DNA of 64,000 bases, from positions 11,446,776-11,510,775 of the forward strand of contig NC_135568.1 of NCBI RefSeq assembly GCF_964340395.1. Direction: 5' to 3'. How positions within the stretch are numbered: the stretch's first letter is position 1; every line of letters begins with the position of its first letter. The stretch is from Glandiceps talaboti (taxonomy: Eukaryota > Hemichordata > Enteropneusta > Spengelidae). Below the pieces are notes generated by a model that saw only the letters and a program-made list of their open reading frames with translations, was not told the DNA's origin and searched no databases. Below, piece after piece: positions 14,248-24,936 of this stretch. A program made the position numbers and the translations under genes.

Positions 14248-14850
14248 GAAATAAAACGTATGTCTTTTGGTTTGATGTTGATGCAGTATATAGCCCAGAT
14301 TAAAAGTTACTCCATGTTGTCTACGCTTGTTGCAGACGACAGTTGTTATCCCGCCATAACGTCATAATTTCGGTATAAAAAATACAGTGAGATTTTCGAC
14401 AAGCCGAGACGTGGTATTTCAACCACTTTGCTTAGGCCTAACAAAAAAATTGTGTTTACATTCGATTTTAGAATAGGTGGGGTAGGTAGATTTTTATTCT
14501 ATTCTTTCTAATATTTCTTTTTTTCATATGTGAGTGTCTAGTTCAGGTAGTTATGTTTTCCGTTGTTTTCCATATGGTCTCTGTTATTGGTTTCTTTTCA
14601 TCAGATGTACAGCCATTACAGATTGGAAGAAGAGTTTTATATTTGTCTTTTTAAGTTGATGTCATTTTCCCACTTCACAATTTTCGTCATTTTATTATTT
14701 TTGTCTCGAATACATAAAAAGTTTAGGGTCGGCGTGAAAAAACTAGATGGGGTCGGGTAACCGGAACCAGACAATTTTTTAAGGCCTTACAGTATAACAA
14801 GTGGAGGAAAATTCCATCAACATCACACCAAAAGACATTCGTTTCATTTC
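14248..14850. mobile_element. Inverted-repeat-flanked element containing a nested MITE
   Basis: Arms of 36 bases at 14248-14283 and 14815-14850 are reverse complements with three mismatches (core ATGTCTTTTGG on the left, CCAAAAGACAT on the right). They enclose the third copy of the local repeat unit, which is split by a 352-bp MITE. Without the MITE the structure would be about 250 bp, a typical non-autonomous DNA-transposon size. No target-site duplication is evident outside the arms, so transposition is inferred from the arms alone. Confidence 0.55.
14435..14786 (+). mobile_element. PIF/Harbinger-like MITE, 352 bp, intact ends
   Basis: The element starts GGCCTAACAAAAAAATTGTG and ends with AATTTTTTAAGGCC, so its ends are imperfect inverted repeats. 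It is flanked by TTA at 14432-14434 and 14787-14789. A three-base TWA duplication is the signature of PIF/Harbinger transposons, and termini beginning GG fit that group. The related unit at 13585-13620 lacks the insert and reads straight through, giving an independent empty-site comparison. There is no transposase frame; the open frame at 14563-14760 is chance. Related copies lie at 62376-62741 and 63894-64000. Confidence 0.8.
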
Positions 14851-15124
14851 TATATCTTAATCCAGGGTGACGTTGTTCATACAAGCAAATTTGTCAACAT
14901 ATTACATTCTACTTTTCTAAAGATGATTGACAGATTTGAGTCTTTAATTTGAAATTCATGGGACAATTTGTGTTTTTTTATTCAAATGTTCGCCAAATGT
15001 GAAGGTATCAACCAAGGTAATTGATAGTCATTGTAGTTTTAAAAGTCCAAAACATATGGAATGTAGGGGGGTGGGAGTGGAAAGTAATGCATAACATGGG
15101 TTGCAGCAATGAGTAGATAAATAA

Positions 15125-15245
15125 TGAGTCAATGAATGAATGACTGACTGACTGACTGACTGATTGACTGACTGACTGACTGACTGAATGAACGAACGAA
15201 CGCACGAATGAATGAATGAATGAATTAATTAATTAATTAATGAAT
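15125..15245. repeat. Composite tetranucleotide repeat (GACT, GAAC, GAAT, TTAA)
   Basis: Successive runs of GACT/ACTG, then GAAC, GAAT and finally TTAA. Each differs from its neighbour by one or two bases, as if one tetranucleotide had mutated and re-expanded. The same GACT motif recurs at 47397-47600. Confidence 0.9.
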
Positions 15246-15420
15246 TAATATCCAGCAAATTAATCGTACTATTGGGATGATCTTCATGTTTATTTTTTAA
15301 CTATTTTTTTAAAGGTACAATTGAATAATTCTTAACAAAAATTTAACTGTTAATCGTACCAAAAATCTAAGATTCATACATGCTGAAATATGGCACACAG
15401 TAGGTGTTGTACTAGTAGTT

Positions 15421-15662
15421 ATTGGGTTGTCGGTGGCCGAACGATTACGCTAATTACCTCTGCAGCCTTCGAACCTGGCCAGGTGTCGGCTGGGTTTGAT
15501 TAAATTTACCACACTGTAAGTAAGAAGAGTGTCGTTCAGTTTGACTACCGTACAACGCAGGTTTTCCCCAGGTACTCCGGGTTCCTCCGCCTTCACATTT
15601 CCTATAGATGGGACTAGCTTCCGTTCGTTATCCGATAAATAAAATAAGATAAAATAAAATAT
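15421..15662 (+). mobile_element. tRNA-derived SINE-like element
   Basis: The head (GGTGGCCGAACGATTACGCT) resembles a pol III A box in the D-arm of a class II tRNA, and a degenerate B-box-like segment follows around CTTCGAACCTGG. The body carries the block GGTACTCCGGGTTCCTCC, similar to central domains shared by SINE families of many animals. The 3-prime end is an A-rich tail of TAAAAT/TAAAATA units ending at about 15662. Head, body and tail together fit a SINE of about 240 bp. The tRNA match is degenerate and no target duplication was established. Confidence 0.65.
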
Positions 15663-17316
15663 TGTGGTGGAGTGGTTACACGTTTGATATATTCTCGATC
15701 AAATACAACTTCTAATGGTGTGTAGGATTGTTTTAGAAACTAGTTATTGAAATGACTTACACCATTACTTTATTATTTAACATTATTATAACCCTAATTT
15801 CGCATCTTCATGCAGCTTCATGAATATTGTTATCTGTAATAAGGTTATAAACCTCGTAGATATAGAAATACATATTTTGTTCGTACCAGCAAAACTATGA
15901 AAGACCTATTTATAAATCTTAAAAGATGGCGGATATTTTCACAATTTTCATGTTTGTATAAAATGTTCAATGGTGTCAATTTCTTGACTACAATTTTTCA
16001 TCAAGGTTCTTGCAATTTTCAAGTCATGCCAGGTGCAAGATTGGTGAATTTTAACGTCTAAAACTATAGGACTTGAATAAAGAGTTAACTATGCACTAGT
16101 GACACGTGCTTTGCAATGAGAGACGATATATAAAGATCTTCCTGTAATCGTTTGCACCTGCACCACAGGATATATCATTCAATTCTTTTGTCTTTAAACG
16201 TTCATTTCGGTACTTTAAACTCGTATTTTTTCCTGTTTCTTTTTTCAACAATTGTTTCTACAATTCAAATCAGACATGGCATGAGAAAACAAAGTACGGG
16301 AGATGCCAGAATTTGTTGTATGGCCCTAGAAGGAAAAGGCATTCAGTGGTTAATGACATCATCAGTGTATATATACGATCGACATCTTTTCGGACAAACA
16401 AGTGCGACAATTACATTCATTGTTAATTTTGGGTAGTCGCCAATTTTATTACGTCATGTCCTGGGATTTGAGTACATTACAAAAGGATAAGGGCATATCG
16501 AACACATGCTACAGTTATGTCTATCTATATCTCATTGAAAAGCAATATGTTACAAGGCTAAGAGAGATCAAACATCAACAGCTCTTTGAACTACCAATTG
16601 AAATAAGTTCAAACAGATCAAATATCAACAGCTTTTTACTTAGTAATAACATGCTGTTGACATCTTCATTGTAAATTTAAAATTTGCATTTCAGAGGTTG
16701 GATAAATTATTAACAAAATTATTTGCAATATATTTTTAGACTTTTACGACTATTTTTTATTTATGGGGTTTATTGGGGACACACGAATACATGGGACACG
16801 TGACTAACAATAACAATAAGTGGAGTATTGCTGGTATCCATAAAATACACCTAAAGATGTATATTACCTGATATAATAAAAAATATCCTTAGATAGTAGA
16901 AACTCGTACAAAATAATTCTTTATCCTCAAATTACTGTAATCTTAAACTCCCCTTGGAATGAATAACCAAATTAGGTTCAATTCAAATCGTGTAACGTAA
17001 ACTTGATATAATTGACATAAAAGTGGTATAATTGTTATGGGACGTACAATTCTGCATGGTCATTGCAATACCAAGCAAGGTTCGTTATAATCACCAGTTA
17101 TGCAAATTCCATAATTTCTACATGTAAATTTTTTGCGTTGTACCCATGTATCTATTTATGATACAATAGTCGTACATTTCGGGAACAACATATCTGATGA
17201 TCATAAATCATATGGCGAAATAACATGCTGGTATGCTGCATGGTTTAAAATAAAACTGACGGGAAAGATGTAGCGTATGATTTTTACGAGCGCATTGTTA
17301 CTTGCGTGTTGTCCTC
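15663..17316. other. Gene-free stretch
   Basis: AT-rich sequence with no supported gene or large repeat. An AAGATGGCGG motif resembling a YY1 site lies at about 15924. The open frames at 16152-16436 and 16402-16674 show no domain or splice support. Confidence 0.4.
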
Positions 17317-17516
17317 ATGTATGTATGTATGTATGTATGTATGTATGTATGTATGTATGTATGTATGTGTGTATGTATGTATGTATGTATGTATGTATGT
17401 ATGTATTTATGTATGTATGTATGGACGGATGGACGGACGGATGTATGTATGTATGTATGTATGTATGTATGTATGTATGTATGTATGTATGTATGTATGT
17501 ATGTATGTATGTGTAC
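17317..17516. repeat. ATGT microsatellite, 200 bp, with GGAC interruption
   Basis: Almost perfect (ATGT)n with a GGAC/GGAT block at about 17421-17442. Six long reading frames over both strands (MYVC or YIHT repeats) are translations of the repeat and are not genes. Confidence 0.97.
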
Positions 17517-18945
17517 CTTTATACCTACATACGTCAAGTGTTTGCTTCAACAATTGTCTAATATAAGCTTAGGTTAAATATGTCGAAATCTTCCCAAAGG
17601 TCAAATATTAGCCCCTGATGATAGTGCACGATATGTAGAATTTGAGCTTCATTAACTAACATTTTGAAAGAGTTCTGATGTTAAGGTGATTTACTTTGCA
17701 GAATTTCAAGAATGTAAAGATCTTGTAGATATAATATTTCACAATTTTCATTTACCTCTAGCCGGTGAGAGATAAACTGGCACCTCTTTCAATCTCTCTC
17801 ATTAGCTGAGATGCCTCTCTAGTAGATGTTGACGGCACTCTGTTCTCTGGATTGATGTCCGTGTTTGAACAGTGGTGACAGAGGTAAGTACAAAGTACAA
17901 ATGTTTCGGATGGTGAGAATTTAATTTACTCTAATCAGATCCGTATCAATCATACATGCTTCAGCAAATACAAAAAACGTACAACACAAGATGAAAGTAA
18001 GAACAATTACTGCGCGTTTCATAATTAGAGTCCACTGGCTCTGTTCAATACAGCCACAGAAACCAATAATAAACTACACATACTACACTTTAAGATTGCA
18101 AGATTGAACAGATACAGGTTCTTGAAACATTTTGTTTTCTTAAATGAAATGAACTATGCATGCGACCACGTGTCTGCGTCTAGAATACATTACATTTAAA
18201 TGGTTTATGTCTTTCAGACAACATGTAGCAAGAAGTTGCGATCTTGCTATCTCAGAAGTGTAGAATGTGTAGTTCCTTATTTGTTTCTGTGTAATTCTAT
18301 CAAACGGAGCCAGTGAACACTAATATGAAATGTGCTGTACATGCCTTTAGCGAATACAAGGTAAATTACACAGTCAAGTGAGTCAAAAATAAAGACTTGT
18401 GAGCAAATAGTTCAGTTACACACACACCATCACAGTGGTTATAATATATATTACATTGTACACATGAAATGTCGCTTGTTTTTATACTATACGACTTTTC
18501 AGCTATATTTTAAAACTACTGCTATGTGCTGAAACAATAAGCGCACGATAGTTCCATTTTGAATTCACGCCCACATTCAACTTACAGCTGGTGCTTTACT
18601 CTTTCCAAAGTTCTAAGACATGAAACTACCGCTGTGTAGATGAATATGCTGTATCTAAAAAATAATTCCTTTGGGTTTTTATCATCATCGGTTTATCACT
18701 CTCTGATATCAAAGTATGGGGAATTTATCATATTTCTTTTCGTTAAGCTTCATGAACTTGAGAGTCTATGTCTAGAATACAAATATGCCTGGAAGATTTA
18801 CAACAACGATAAAACAGATGGTATGAGGTTTTGTGTTGCATGACGACTGCCCTATAATTCGTGTTTCTTACTGAAAGTGTACACTCACGCTGTTCACCTG
18901 TGTATATCGCTGTCTAGAAAAATAAAAAATTAGACCTAATTGTAT
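17517..18945. other. Gene-free stretch
   Basis: AT-rich DNA without supported genes. The 67-aa frame at 18640-18843 has no recognisable domain and lacks convincing splice borders. Confidence 0.4.
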
Positions 18946-19535
18946 TTGTTTCTTTTAATTATTTAATCTATTTGAAGTTCACATTTCTTTTAATTATTAC
19001 ATTATTTGAAGTTCACGTTTCTTTCAATTATTACATTATTTGAAGTTCAAGTTTGTTTTAATTATTACATTATTTGAAGTTCAAGTTTGTTTTAATTATT
19101 ACATTATTTGAAGTTCAAGTTTGTTTTAATTATTACATTATTTGAAGTTCACGTTTCTTTTAATTATTATTTTATTTGAAGTTCACGTTTCTTTCAATTA
19201 TTATTTTATTTGAAGTTCACGTTTCTTTCAATTATTACATTATTTGAAGTTCACGTCTCTTTTAATTATTACATTATTTGAAGTTCACGTTTCTTTCAAT
19301 TATTACATTATTTGAAGTTCACGTTTCTTTCAATTATTATATTATTTGAAGTTCACGTTTCTTTTAATTATTACATTATTTGAAGTTCACATTTCTTTTA
19401 ATTATTACATTATTTGAAGTTCAAGTTTGTTTTAATTATTACATTATTTGAAGTTCACGTTTCTTTTAATTATTTAATACATTATTTGAAGTTCACGTTT
19501 CTTTTAATTTAATTATTTAATCTATTTGAAGTTCA
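18946..19535. repeat. 34-bp minisatellite, about 17 copies
   Basis: Unit close to GTTTCTTTCAATTATTACAT followed by TATTTGAAGTTCAC. GAAGTTC landmarks at 19144 and 19178 give the 34-base period. Variant units (CAAGTTTG for CACGTTTC, ATTTTA for ACATTA) are grouped rather than random, for example three CAAGTTTG units between about 19020 and 19140, which suggests block duplication. Edge copies carry small insertions. Confidence 0.94.
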
Positions 19536-21470
19536 ATTGCTGAAAAGATCATGAATAATATAAATAATGATTGAGGAAGTTGTCATGAGTATTCTTCCTT
19601 CTAGAAAGTCAAGATAATGATCTGATAAACACGGGTCAAAACACATTTTCAACAAAACTTTGGGAAAGCGGTATATTTTTATATGGTTTAACTTTGTTTG
19701 AACATTTTGTGATTTGTTATTAAACACATTTTCAGACGAGAAGGGGTGTTTTAAAAATGTATACCGTATAGCTCGTAAACAAAACATAACATCCATCATT
19801 CTTTTGAATTCTCGGATATGTTCTCCTAAAACCCACGTATAAAATATGCTCTCAATCTACAAAAAAAATGTAAGCGTATATCCCCACTTTTATTAATGTA
19901 ACGATAATGGCCGATATGGGTTCATTTACCAATGTAAAAACGTCTAAAACTTGATAGAGAAGAAACCTGCTTCCCTTTCTCGTATTGATATTTTATCAAT
20001 TGAACTATCTCATGATATTTAACATTTGGGTATAGACTCGACAATATATTTTACAAAGATGTTTCAGGGTATGCGCTTACCACGTGTTCTTTACACTTTC
20101 TTCAGTAAGAAACAAACACATATAAGGTTACAATGTAATAATAAAAGTATTGTAAACATAGATATTGTAGCTGAATGCTAAATCGTAATATTAACATAGT
20201 TCAGCCTGAGTTGATGAGAGTGAAGATAGATACTTGTGACGTCAGAGCTGAACAGCATCAATAGCAACTAATCAGTATCTCATGAAACATTAACACTTGG
20301 CTTAGAGCCTTTCGATAAAGAATGTATATGTGCTGAGTTAATCGAAATGCTGCTCTGCGTCTGGGCGAATGTTTGTATTTTTCCAAAGGTTCTTTTCCAA
20401 CCGTAACATTTCTTCAATTTCTTTGCATAATTTTCCATTTTTCATTTAAAAAGTTCATTTTTAGCTATCCGTATTAAAAAAATCCACAAAGATTGGTTTC
20501 CGCCCATGCACTATGTTGGTTTCCCCCTGGTTATATGATATCTGCCTTTCCAATTTTATTGCGCTGTTCAGCAAAGTGAAACTATATATAATGAAGATAT
20601 GCAAGATGAAATTGGGTACAGTGTGATACTGGGAACTCTATACAAAGTGGTTTAATTAATGAATGACATGTGTTTGAGCTGCTGTGGTGTTTTATTAGGG
20701 CAAGGTCAAAGGAACAAAGGTCAATCAATTAAGTGGATTGTAATCGCAAAAAAATGAGTGGTATACGGTAAATCACTGAGAAACAAGATGCGATAAAGAC
20801 AAACAGTAAAATCTGTTGGTAATGTCACAGACAAGGAATATTTCATTTCCTAGACATTTTAAAATTTCCACTTTGTGTTACTAGTAATGTCAAACATATG
20901 AAATTCTTCGCCATATATGTAACGTCATGTACTATGATGAGTTATATAAATGCAGTTGGCCATAGCAAATTTCCCATAAAAATCTAGACCATTATAATCA
21001 CTAAAATTCAATGTATACACTAACAGAAATGTCAGGCTTATACAAAATAATTAATGTAGCCTGCAGCTTGCGTCCCATATACAAAATAGTGCTCTCTCTT
21101 AAAAACTGTAAAAATACCAGTCTGTAAAAAACTTTCTAAATGTCAACTTACGACACTTCGTCGACTCCATAATCATTTGTTGTAATGGTGTATTGCAATT
21201 CTTTATCGTAAAACCAAAACACAGTGTTTCTAAAAACGCCAAAATTTGTGAAATGGTTGTTTGACCACTGACGAAAGACTTAGTGAGACAACATATCCCA
21301 TGGGAAGATAAAATGTCAATTCGACAGTATGCACTATGCTAGAGCTTTTAGTTCCAGATCACTAATTCTAACTAAGTTTGTGGTGAAGCGAACGTGAATA
21401 CTGAGAAACACATGTACACAAAAGCTTGTTAACATTATACGCCAAACTCTTGTGAATTGATAATCTAAGT
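19536..21470. other. Gene-free stretch
   Basis: No gene supported. A pair of AAGGTCA half sites (about 20702-20725) resembles nuclear-receptor binding sequence but is not enough to call an enhancer. Confidence 0.4.
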
Positions 21471-21476
21471 TATATA

Positions 21477-21559
<83 letters not shown>
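21471..21559. repeat. TA microsatellite
   Basis: About 88 bases of nearly pure TA with one TG interruption near 21481. It is able to form cruciforms or hairpins. Confidence 0.97.
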
Positions 21560-21562
<3 letters not shown>

Positions 21563-21628
21563 CAAATAACTAGAAGCAAATGAATGTACAAATAATGTAC
21601 AAATTAAATCGAATTGCGGAAAGAAATA

Positions 21629-21634
21629 CACACA

Positions 21635-21698
<64 letters not shown>

Positions 21699-21764
21699 TA
21701 TATATATATATATATATAATTATATATATATATATACACACACACAAACGCATATATATACACA

Positions 21765-21822
<58 letters not shown>

Positions 21823-21846
21823 CATATATATATTAGCATATATATC
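21629..21846. repeat. TA microsatellite with CA and AATTA interruptions
   Basis: A second TA array 70 bases after the first, interrupted by two TAATTATA blocks and by CACACACAAACGCATATATACACACGC-like segments. The reading frames here (YIYI repeats) are artefacts. Confidence 0.96.
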
Positions 21847-22241
21847 CATATACATGTATGCATGTATATTCAATGTATCATTGCATGTGGTTAAACTAAT
21901 ATCAGAGCAATACTGGCAGTTCTCTAGAATTTGATATACTTATATTTAGCCCGTCGCTGTATAGAAATGACTTGACGTATATGCGTGGTTTCCTGGATTC
22001 GATCTGTCACATTAATTTGGAGGGTATTTTAAATGACAGCAACAGTATTCAAATATTGAAGTGAGATTTATAAACTCAAATCCTGAGAAATGCGGACGAT
22101 TTTAAGGGAGTTTTTACGGTATTTGACCCAATGACATAGTCGAATATAGGTCAAACCCCCTTAATGCTTTGAATTCTGAATGAAGTGCCAATTCAATAGG
22201 TCTGTGTCATTCATACATCTTAAGTACGTACGTAAGTACAC
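21847..22241. other. Spacer without gene
   Basis: Unremarkable sequence between two microsatellites; nothing supported. Confidence 0.4.
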
Positions 22242-22329
22242 ATGCATACATACATACATACATACATACATACATACATACATACATACATACATACACA
22301 CATATACATACATACATACATACATACAT

Positions 22330-22366
<37 letters not shown>

Positions 22367-22411
22367 TACATACATACATACATACATACATACATACATA
22401 CATACATACAT
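22242..22411. repeat. CATA microsatellite with internal CA run
   Basis: (CATA)n with a CA tract at about 22346-22366, preceded by a short GTAC-rich stretch. It is the same motif as the ATGT arrays, read on the other strand. Confidence 0.97.
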
Positions 22412-23625
22412 GTACATAGCACACATTGTCTAGTCTACTTCCATACAAACGAATAGCTATGTCACGTTAACAGTCAACACATAGCCAGTCCAGCTATCGA
22501 TTGTTAATACGGGTCGTTAAGTCTAATGGCTTTCATATTCAAAATACACACTCCACGACCAGGCTAATGGTTAAATTCAATGAGCAGTTAAGTTTATCGG
22601 TGAGTTGTGAATTAACGCTGAGAGGAATCATTACTCTCAATTGTCAATACTATTCTATGGACCTCTTAAGGGAGAGATCATTACTATCTTGACATTATTT
22701 TCATTGCAGTGCATCTTACTGTACATCCATTACTGATGAATATCAGTCACATTGTGTGAAGATATACACAGTCGTGTGATGATATGGCACGCAGTTTAAA
22801 GCCTTACATATGCATGTACAAGGCACTTTCATGTGTTTACCTAAATCACCAAAATAGGTACTCCCGGATGACCTGTATATATGCGTACAGAACCCATGAC
22901 AACAGCAACATGTGAGCGAAGTATTTTGTGTTAACAACAATAAAACAAGAACATGAACAATGGCTACTGTTTTACGTAACCCTCGGATTACCCCGCCAAT
23001 ATTTGATTTTCTGGATATTTCAAGTTTATCCTATCATAGCTTGGCTATTGTCATGTCAAGAAAAAAAATGTTCTTATATATAAGAATGACTAACATATTG
23101 ATCATTATTTGGTAATGCCAAGGTGAGAGCATTTACGGGCAAATTCGCCAGTAATATCACGTTGTATATAAACACCCGATCATGATCAATGTGTTCTCAA
23201 TGTAACAGGCGTCACATTCAGCAGTTATTAACTATCAACCTCGCGTTAATTTATCGTTAGATTATATTAGAAAACACGTTGCAATTGCGTTTGTGTGAGT
23301 CCCTTGCCGACCGGGACAGGTTTAAAAACGCCCATTAAATAATACTGAGTAGATCTCTAGAGACATGGACGAACTTTTCGTTTTGGAGATGATTGCTTTA
23401 GACGAAGCCTTGCCGCGTGAGCAGACTGCGCAGACAAGTTTGTCAAACATGTTGAAGGCAATAATGTAATAATATGTATACACACGTAGCTCATTCAGGT
23501 TGTAGGCGGAACCGCAGTAAACAGAATGTAACTTAAGTACGTACCCTTTCTAATGCTAATGGACAAAACAAAAAGCTACACAGGTAAAACATGGAGCTTG
23601 TAAAAATGTAATGTTTACGTTTTAC
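22412..23625. other. Spacer, possible first intron of the minus-strand gene
   Basis: No exon could be identified. If the minus-strand first exons at 23.6-24.2 kb are real, this lies in their downstream intron. A short plus-strand frame at 23365-23469 (ATG to TAA, 34 codons, starting MDELFVLEMIALDEALP) is acidic and amphipathic; it has no further support. Confidence 0.3.
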
Positions 23626-23748
23626 CTCTTCCATCCACCATATCGGTAATCCCGTACGTTGTTGATCACCCTTTCGTTTCCTCGACCCGATTGTCCCCGA
23701 AACGTTGCTCGTTGCTGAACTTATCCCAGCACCTGCTGCGCTCGCCAT
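23626..23748 (-). CDS. Candidate first coding exon (A), unknown protein
   Basis: A 41-codon minus-strand exon starting at ATG 23748 and ending GAG followed by GTAAAA at 23625-23624, a good splice donor in phase 0. The peptide starts MASAAGAGISSATSNVSG, has a basic patch (SRKRKG) and ends near PIWWMEE. GC and CpG content are visibly higher than in the surrounding DNA, as in coding or promoter sequence. No acceptor precedes the ATG, so it reads as a first exon. The exon at 23964-24158 has the same strand and phase, so the two may be alternative starts of one gene. The family is not recognised; the downstream exon would lie at lower coordinates and was not found. Confidence 0.5.
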
Positions 23749-23963
23749 AATTTCGAGGTTTTATTTTCAGGTGTTCGAGTGAACGCACTGACCGTCCCGA
23801 GACTACTCTTGGCTATTATAACTAAAGTCAATGATTTGACCGCTCGAAACAAACACAATACAATCGCCATGGCTAAGTCGTGTATCGATCAATATACAGA
23901 ATCCGCCATACAATTATTCTAAAAGTATTGATTAACTTGAGAAAATGAAAACTGTATATGTAC

Positions 23964-24158
23964 CTCATTGAGTTCGACCTGAACCACGCCATCACGGGAC
24001 TTCTTAATCGGTGGTAAGGGTTTGTTTTTACCCTTTCCAGTAACAGCACCACCACCAGTACTGGTCTTCTTGGCTGCACGGCCACCATCCTTCTTTTTCT
24101 TGACCCCTGAAGATGATAATCCAGTGGCCCGTCCACCGCTACCCACTGCCTGGTTCAT
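23964..24158 (-). CDS. Candidate first coding exon (B), basic Gly/Lys-rich N-terminus
   Basis: A 65-codon minus-strand exon from ATG 24158 (context AAAATGA) to GAG followed by GTACAT at 23963-23962, a phase-0 donor. The peptide opens MNQAVGSGGRATGLSSSG, continues as a Lys/Gly-rich, presumably disordered segment with several basic clusters, then KPLPPIKKSRDG and VVQVELNE. Such a tail could bind nucleic acid, microtubules or acidic lipid, but that is inference. Upstream the sequence is not acceptor-like, so it is a first exon. Two RFX X-box-like sites lie about 700-780 bp upstream (24857-24936). Donor phase and strand match exon A. I do not recognise the protein. Confidence 0.55.
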
Positions 24159-24856
24159 TTTGCAGTGTTGCTGCCTCTAGTACTTTCCAGCAATATAAAT
24201 ATGATAAGTATATTTCCTCTATATCTCCACGGCTAATGTCGCTTGCTCTGTCTAAGTTCAATAAATCACACAGAAAAGTGAAGGCAGCTGGACCGAACGA
24301 GATCCTCATGAACTACAGGACCCGGCACAAGTGCTCGTTGTTGCAATATGTTCCTCCGCTCTGGCAAAGCAGTAATAAAATTATGCATAAATAAAAGACT
24401 GATCGAGTAATTCAACGTGTCTTGAAAGACAATAAAGAGCAGGCAGTTCACCGTGCGGTCGTGAAAACTAACCGGAGTAGCAAGACCTCTAAATGTTGTT
24501 AAATACACGTTGTGGTTAAACCAATGAGACCTACCAATAATGCTGTAGGGTTGAATGCATTTAAACCAGCATTGTTTTTCTGTTGTACTACAAGAAGCTT
24601 GGTGAAAATAGAAATCAGTGCCAAGTATTCTCTACCTTGGTTACGTAACGCCTCACGACGTAAAATAGGGGAATCCTCTTGCCAAGGTTAAATCCACGAG
24701 ACGTATGTAGCGCTCTCCTATACACCGGGAGAACAGTTTCACAGCTAGTGTACTCCGATGACGCCGGAGGGGTGGTACGGGTAGACAAACGCCAAAGACT
24801 AGTATACCAATTATTATGGATACCGGTTCTCCAAGGCGATTTCGCTCCTCAGAAAC

Positions 24857-24936
24857 GTTGCCATAGAAACAGCGAACCACATCGATGACATGAATGATGC
24901 CTCAGAGGTATGGACTTCTACAGTTTCCAAGGTAAC
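24857..24936. promoter_or_regulatory. Pair of RFX X-box-like sites
   Basis: GTTGCCATAGAAAC at 24857-24870 and GTTTCCAAGGTAAC at 24923-24936 each differ from the consensus GTNRCC-NN-RGYAAC at one position. They lie 66 bases apart and upstream of the minus-strand first exon B. A weaker half-match on the other strand lies near 24633. In animals RFX factors activate ciliary genes through such sites. Function here is inferred. Confidence 0.4.

Noticed and set aside
14563-14760. 65-aa frame
   Set aside because: Lies wholly inside the non-coding MITE; the matching copy at 62397-62665 is open in a different frame.
17317-17516. CRISPR-like array
   Set aside because: There are no spacers of uniform length; it is a plain microsatellite, as are all other regular arrays in the window.
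20702-20725. Two AAGGTCA half sites
   Set aside because: Short motifs of this kind are expected by chance and no gene lies nearby.
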